A stretch of DNA of 7,265 bases from an uncultured Clostridia bacterium. Its GTDB lineage: Bacteria > Bacillota > Clostridia > Christensenellales > UBA1242. This document shows positions 3,580 to 7,265 of the stretch, in pieces. The position numbers and the translations under genes are program-made. Position 1 is the stretch's first letter, and the number at the start of each line of letters is the position of its first letter. Under the pieces are notes generated by a model. The model was not told the origin of the DNA and searched no databases. It saw only the letters and a program-made list of their open reading frames with translations. The DNA is taken from positions 1 to 7,265 of the forward strand of contig CAMYXB010000051.1 in assembly GCA_947303145.1 (NCBI GenBank). Direction: 5' to 3'.

Positions 3580-4701
3580 TCATCTTCCATCTTTTATCTT
3601 ACTATCAATATTGAGAAGGACTCCTATTGCACTCATGAAAACAATCAAACTTGTGCTGCCTGCACTGATGAATGGAAGCGGGAGACCTGTGGGAGGGATT
3701 AAGCCGAGGATAACACAGAGGTTGAGAATGGTCTGGATAGATATAACTGCGGTGATTCCACTGGCGAGCAGGGAGCCAAATCTGTCTCTTGCTCTTCTCG
3801 CTATGGATATGCCACAGAAAATGACAACGCCATAGACGAGCATTAATAAAACACTGCCAATGAGTCCCCACTCCTCTGCAATAACTGCGAAGATAAAATC
3901 ACTCTCGCTAAAAGGTAAAAACAGATATTTTTGGCGAGAATTAAATAACCCCACTCCAAACAGACCTCCACTGGAGACGGAGAAAAACGATTGAATAAGT
4001 TGATATCCCTCACCCTTCGGGCTTGCCCATGGATTGACGAAAGCGAGGAGCCTGAGGAGCCTATATGGCTCGATGAGAATAAGAACGGGGATTGCAACTA
4101 AGGCAAGTGAGGCAAACAAAAGGAAATGTTTGAGGCTCATTCCCCCGATAAAGAGCATGAATATCATAATGAATGCTACGCACATAGTGATGGACATATT
4201 GGGCTCAAGAATAATAAGGGCACAGATGCTCACACCTACTATAAGGACGGGCAAAAGAGTGCGAAAATTTTTCACATCGTGACTATGATGGGAGAGATAT
4301 TTGGCAGAAAAAAGGACAAATGCGAATTTGGCTATCTCGCTGGGTTGCAGTGTGAAGAATGGCAGTCTTATCCACCTTTTTGCTCCATAATTCTCCACCC
4401 CTATATATGGCACAAACACAAGTAGAAGCAGAATAAAACTAACTATCAAAAGAGGAAGAGCAAATTTACTCAACTTGTGATAATCTATCCTACTGAGTAT
4501 AATCATGGAAATTATGCCCAGTCCTATACCTACGAGTTGCTTTATAAGGAAGAAAAACTGGTTATTATACGTCTTCTCTGCCATGTAATATGACGCACTA
4601 TAAACCATAAGAGCGCCAAAAAAAACTAAAAAAATGACAGAAATTAGTAATATCTTGCCAAAAATACTCTGTTTTGATAGATTTTTTGCATCATTTTTCA
4701 T
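3580..4701 (-). CDS. ftsW: FtsW/SpoVE-type SEDS peptidoglycan glycosyltransferase (373 aa)
   Basis: SEDS proteins polymerise lipid II into glycan strands in the membrane together with a class B penicillin-binding protein; FtsW acts in the division septum. Length and roughly ten hydrophobic segments fit the family. Signatures in order are GAKRWIRL (106-113), LQPSEIAKF (118-126), LEPNMSI (165-171, a variant of the usual QPD-G-T), NPWASPKGEGYQLIQS (223-238), SRQKYLFLPFSESDFIF (255-271, with D268 at the position of the essential catalytic Asp) and PPTGLPLPFISAGSTS (336-351). The ATG overlaps the end of murD by 11 bases in another frame and no good ribosome binding site is visible, so translation probably depends on coupling to murD. 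The sequence alone does not separate FtsW from the sporulation paralogue SpoVE; the position after murD supports either. RodA is less likely from this context. Confidence 0.92.
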   Translation of the reverse strand: MKNDAKNLSKQSIFGKILLISVIFLVFFGALMVYSASYYMAEKTYNNQFFFLIKQLVGIGLGIISMIILSRIDYHKLSKFALPLLIVSFILLLLVFVPYIGVENYGAKRWIRLPFFTLQPSEIAKFAFVLFSAKYLSHHSHDVKNFRTLLPVLIVGVSICALIILEPNMSITMCVAFIMIFMLFIGGMSLKHFLLFASLALVAIPVLILIEPYRLLRLLAFVNPWASPKGEGYQLIQSFFSVSSGGLFGVGLFNSRQKYLFLPFSESDFIFAVIAEEWGLIGSVLLMLVYGVVIFCGISIARRARDRFGSLLASGITAVISIQTILNLCVILGLIPPTGLPLPFISAGSTSLIVFMSAIGVLLNIDSKIKDGR

Positions 4702-6025
4702 AATAATTCTTGATAATCTCTAAAAATTTTTCTCCCCTTTCACTATAATTTTTGAACTCATCAAAGCTAGCACTTGCGGGAGAAAGAAGAAGAATGTCTC
4801 CTCTTTCCATATCACAAAGAGCAAGGGCGACTGCATCATGAAAATTATGACATGAGGTAAATCTGTCAAAATGACATCTTCTAAATGACGAGGCGATTTT
4901 GTCCTTATTATTTCCTGTTATGTATGCCCATGTGACAGACTTGGACAAAAATCTGCACAGCTTATCATATCTCTCGCCCTTATCACTTCCGCCAAGTATA
5001 ATGCGGATATTCCCTTTGTTTTTTAGAGAGGCGACTGCACTCTTGGTGGCATCTACATTGGTAGCCTTGCTGTCATCATAGAAAGATTTATTATTCTTTT
5101 CATACACTTTCTCTAGTCTATGCCTATGTGGAGAAAATGACCTAATCCCCTCTACGATATACTTATTCTTCACCCCGCACAACTTGCACACAAGGACAGC
5201 ACACATGACATTTTCTATATTTTTTTCGCCTACAAGAGTGATGTCATCTATGGACAATATTCTCTCTGATTTCTTGCCATTATTATAAAAAATATCGTTT
5301 TTTGCATCAAAAATGCAGTTTTTTTGCGAATTATGTGTAAATTTTAATACTTTTCCTGAAAAATTCTGTGGGAGTGGTAGATTGTCATTGAGTATAGCAT
5401 AGGAATTTTTGTCCATATTTTTGAATATGGAATACTTGATTGCACGATATCTGGACATATTCTTGTGTCTATCGAGGTGGTCAGGAGTGATATTTAGTAG
5501 GCAGGCTATGTAGGGCTTGAAGTGCAAAGTGCTTTCTAATTGAAAAGAACTGACCTCACATACAAGGTAGCCCCCTCGAATATCTTTCACCGCACTAGAT
5601 AGCGGATAGCCGATATTGCCACAGGCGACACTTCTCTTGTGTGCAGTGTGCAAGATATGTTGAATGAGCGAGGTGGTGGTGGTTTTGCCATTAGTGCCAG
5701 TGATGGCTATTATTTTGCTTTTGGCGTGCCTATGCCCCACCTCCAGTTCTCCCACTATTTTTTTGTGCATTTTTCGAGCGAGAGACAATCTTTTATCACT
5801 TAAAGGAATGGCAGGCGAAACAATGATGACATCTATCTCTTCTAAAATAGTCTTATCCAAGATATTTACACCAAAGACATTTTTATACATTTTGAACTTA
5901 TCAAATACATTTTGCCTAGTCGCAGAATTGTCATCATAAAGATAAAATATATCTTTCCTATTTTGCAAAAGTTTTAGAGCGCTTACACCAGATAATCCTA
6001 GACCAAATATTAAATATTTTTTCAT
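4691..6025 (-). CDS. murD: MurD, UDP-N-acetylmuramoyl-L-alanine:D-glutamate ligase (444 aa)
   Basis: MurD adds D-glutamate to UDP-MurNAc-L-Ala in the cytoplasm using ATP, the second amino-acid step of peptidoglycan precursor synthesis. All three Mur-ligase domains are present. The N-terminal Rossmann-like domain has GLGLSG (8-13). The ATPase domain has P-loop ITGTNGKTTTT (108-118), GNIGYP (136-141), EVSSFQLE (157-164), LNITPDHLDRH (177-187) and K197, aligned with the carbamylated lysine. The C-terminal domain has HRLE (302-305), DDSKATN (317-323), GGSDKG (345-350) and LLSPASASFDEF (413-424). The length is normal for the family. ATG and the mraY TGA share an ATGA overlap, with a weak AGGTG a few bases upstream, so the two genes are translationally coupled. 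No defect is visible. Confidence 0.97.
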   Translation of the reverse strand: MKKYLIFGLGLSGVSALKLLQNRKDIFYLYDDNSATRQNVFDKFKMYKNVFGVNILDKTILEEIDVIIVSPAIPLSDKRLSLARKMHKKIVGELEVGHRHAKSKIIAITGTNGKTTTTSLIQHILHTAHKRSVACGNIGYPLSSAVKDIRGGYLVCEVSSFQLESTLHFKPYIACLLNITPDHLDRHKNMSRYRAIKYSIFKNMDKNSYAILNDNLPLPQNFSGKVLKFTHNSQKNCIFDAKNDIFYNNGKKSERILSIDDITLVGEKNIENVMCAVLVCKLCGVKNKYIVEGIRSFSPHRHRLEKVYEKNNKSFYDDSKATNVDATKSAVASLKNKGNIRIILGGSDKGERYDKLCRFLSKSVTWAYITGNNKDKIASSFRRCHFDRFTSCHNFHDAVALALCDMERGDILLLSPASASFDEFKNYSERGEKFLEIIKNYYEK

Positions 6026-7008
6026 AAAACACCTAACAACGCTAAAGAGGTCAGTCCCATAAGTAGCGTTATTACAATGTATATGAAGGTGATTTTCGTT
6101 TCATGAATGCCTTTATGCTGGAGATGGTGATGAAATGGTGCCATGAGGAACACTCGCCTATGGGTTCTCTTGAAATGCAGGACTTGAATGATGACGCTGA
6201 GGGAGGAGATGACGAACATTATGCCGATAATGGGGAGATATAGAATGGTGCCAGAAAGGGTGCATAGCATGGCAACAAGGGCACCGAGCGAGAGCGAACC
6301 TGTATCTCCCATAAAAATTTTCGCTGGATAGTGATTGAACATTAAAAAACCGAGCAAACTGCCTATAGCACAAAATGCGATAGAATTTATCGAACCGAGA
6401 GCGGAGATATAACTATCTCCCACAGCAGAAGTGCGGATGTAAAATGTGTTGACTAAGACAAAAATGATGAGGAAACACAGGCTTGTCCCGCCCGCCAGAC
6501 CATCTAGTCCATCTGTAAGATTGACGCTATTGGACGTGGCGAGGAATACGAGAACGATGAACGGGATAATAAATATCCCCATATTGACACTAGTGGAAGT
6601 AAAAGGAATATACACAGTGCTAAAGGCGGAGTTATTGTAGACATACACTGCCACACTTATGGCTATGGCTAGTTGAAAAATTATCTTTTGATACGCCCTG
6701 AGACCGAGATTTCTCTTGTATTTTATCTTGATGAAATCGTCCAAAAACCCCACCAACGCATAAGATAAAAACACCGCCATGATAAAAATGGTGACAGAGG
6801 ATAGCCTTGTGAAAATGAGTGAAAAAATAAGCGTTGGCAGGATAAATATCACTCCACCCATAGTTGGTGTGCCCTGCTTACCCTCATGCTCCTTGACATA
6901 GGATAGAATATTTTGTCCGAAATTGAGCCGTCTTGCCAGCCTAATGTAAAGCGGAGCAAATATGCATGCAAAAGCAAAAGATAAAATAATGGGAAGGAAA
7001 ACGCTCAT
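6022..7008 (-). CDS. mraY: MraY, phospho-MurNAc-pentapeptide translocase (328 aa)
   Basis: MraY transfers phospho-MurNAc-pentapeptide from UDP to undecaprenyl phosphate, making lipid I at the inner face of the membrane. About ten membrane segments alternate with the conserved cytoplasmic loops: HEGKQGTPTMGG (41-52), GFLDDFIKI (87-95, with the Mg-associated Asp pair D90/D91), NLTDGLDGLAGG (163-174), FMGDTGSLSLG (232-242) and the histidine loop PFHHHLQ (291-297). All catalytic positions are intact and the length is typical. ATG 7008 is preceded by GAGGTG (7018-7013) four bases upstream. It is the first gene of the mraY-murD-ftsW operon. Unusually, no murF reading frame ends just upstream: more than 200 gene-free bases precede it. 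Confidence 0.97.
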   Translation of the reverse strand: MSVFLPIILSFAFACIFAPLYIRLARRLNFGQNILSYVKEHEGKQGTPTMGGVIFILPTLIFSLIFTRLSSVTIFIMAVFLSYALVGFLDDFIKIKYKRNLGLRAYQKIIFQLAIAISVAVYVYNNSAFSTVYIPFTSTSVNMGIFIIPFIVLVFLATSNSVNLTDGLDGLAGGTSLCFLIIFVLVNTFYIRTSAVGDSYISALGSINSIAFCAIGSLLGFLMFNHYPAKIFMGDTGSLSLGALVAMLCTLSGTILYLPIIGIMFVISSLSVIIQVLHFKRTHRRVFLMAPFHHHLQHKGIHETKITFIYIVITLLMGLTSLALLGVL

Positions 7009-7261
<253 letters not shown>

Positions 7262-7265
7262 AAAA

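Noticed and set aside
3605..6640. Overlapping plus- and minus-strand frames of 60-100 codons inside ftsW, murD and mraY.
   Set aside because: They are shadows of the three cell-wall genes, whose full-length motifs are unambiguous.

Overview
This window suggests a low-GC, Gram-positive-type bacterium, most likely a clostridial Firmicute. The evidence is the AT-rich sequence, strong AGGAGG-type ribosome binding sites, TTGACA/TATAAT-type promoters, and mraY-murD-ftsW cell-wall genes next to a ComEC-type competence gene. No species can be named. All recognisable long genes lie on the minus strand. The tRNA, a structured region and one very small gene lie on the plus strand.

Right part (about 2760-7008, minus strand). 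mraY, murD and ftsW form a tightly overlapping operon: the stop/start overlaps are 4 and 11 bases. It covers the first membrane-bound lipid step, a cytoplasmic Mur ligase and the SEDS glycan polymerase. No murF lies immediately upstream of mraY and no murG downstream of ftsW, so this is a reduced division/cell-wall cluster. It is followed, behind a probable promoter of its own, by a TrmH-family SPOUT RNA methyltransferase. That gene is joined without a gap to a 67-residue very acidic protein of unknown function. The far right end (7211-7258) is a run of 48 A residues.

Middle part (about 1677-2706). From left to right there is a tRNA-Glu(CTC) with its own promoter and terminator, then a GC-rich hairpin-dense stretch that looks like a structured RNA or small mobile repeat and ends in a second copy of the tRNA tail plus terminator. 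Next comes a compact divergent module: a 67-residue XRE/Cro-type repressor on the minus strand facing a 58-residue zinc-ribbon membrane protein on the plus strand. Between them lie two copies of a 16-bp dyad operator, one over each promoter. A bidirectional terminator (2656-2706) closes the module. The tRNA-end duplication beside a Cro-like switch resembles a remnant of a tRNA-integrated element, but no integrase is present.

Left part (1-1676). The first 469 codons of a ComEC/Rec2 DNA-uptake channel run off the left edge. The gene has a very good promoter placed so that transcription should start at or next to the ATG, implying a leaderless mRNA. An extremely A-rich spacer separates it from the tRNA.

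The most interesting parts are the twin-operator XRE/zinc-ribbon switch, the structured region at 1834-2100 with its copied tRNA tail, and the probable leaderless comEC transcript.
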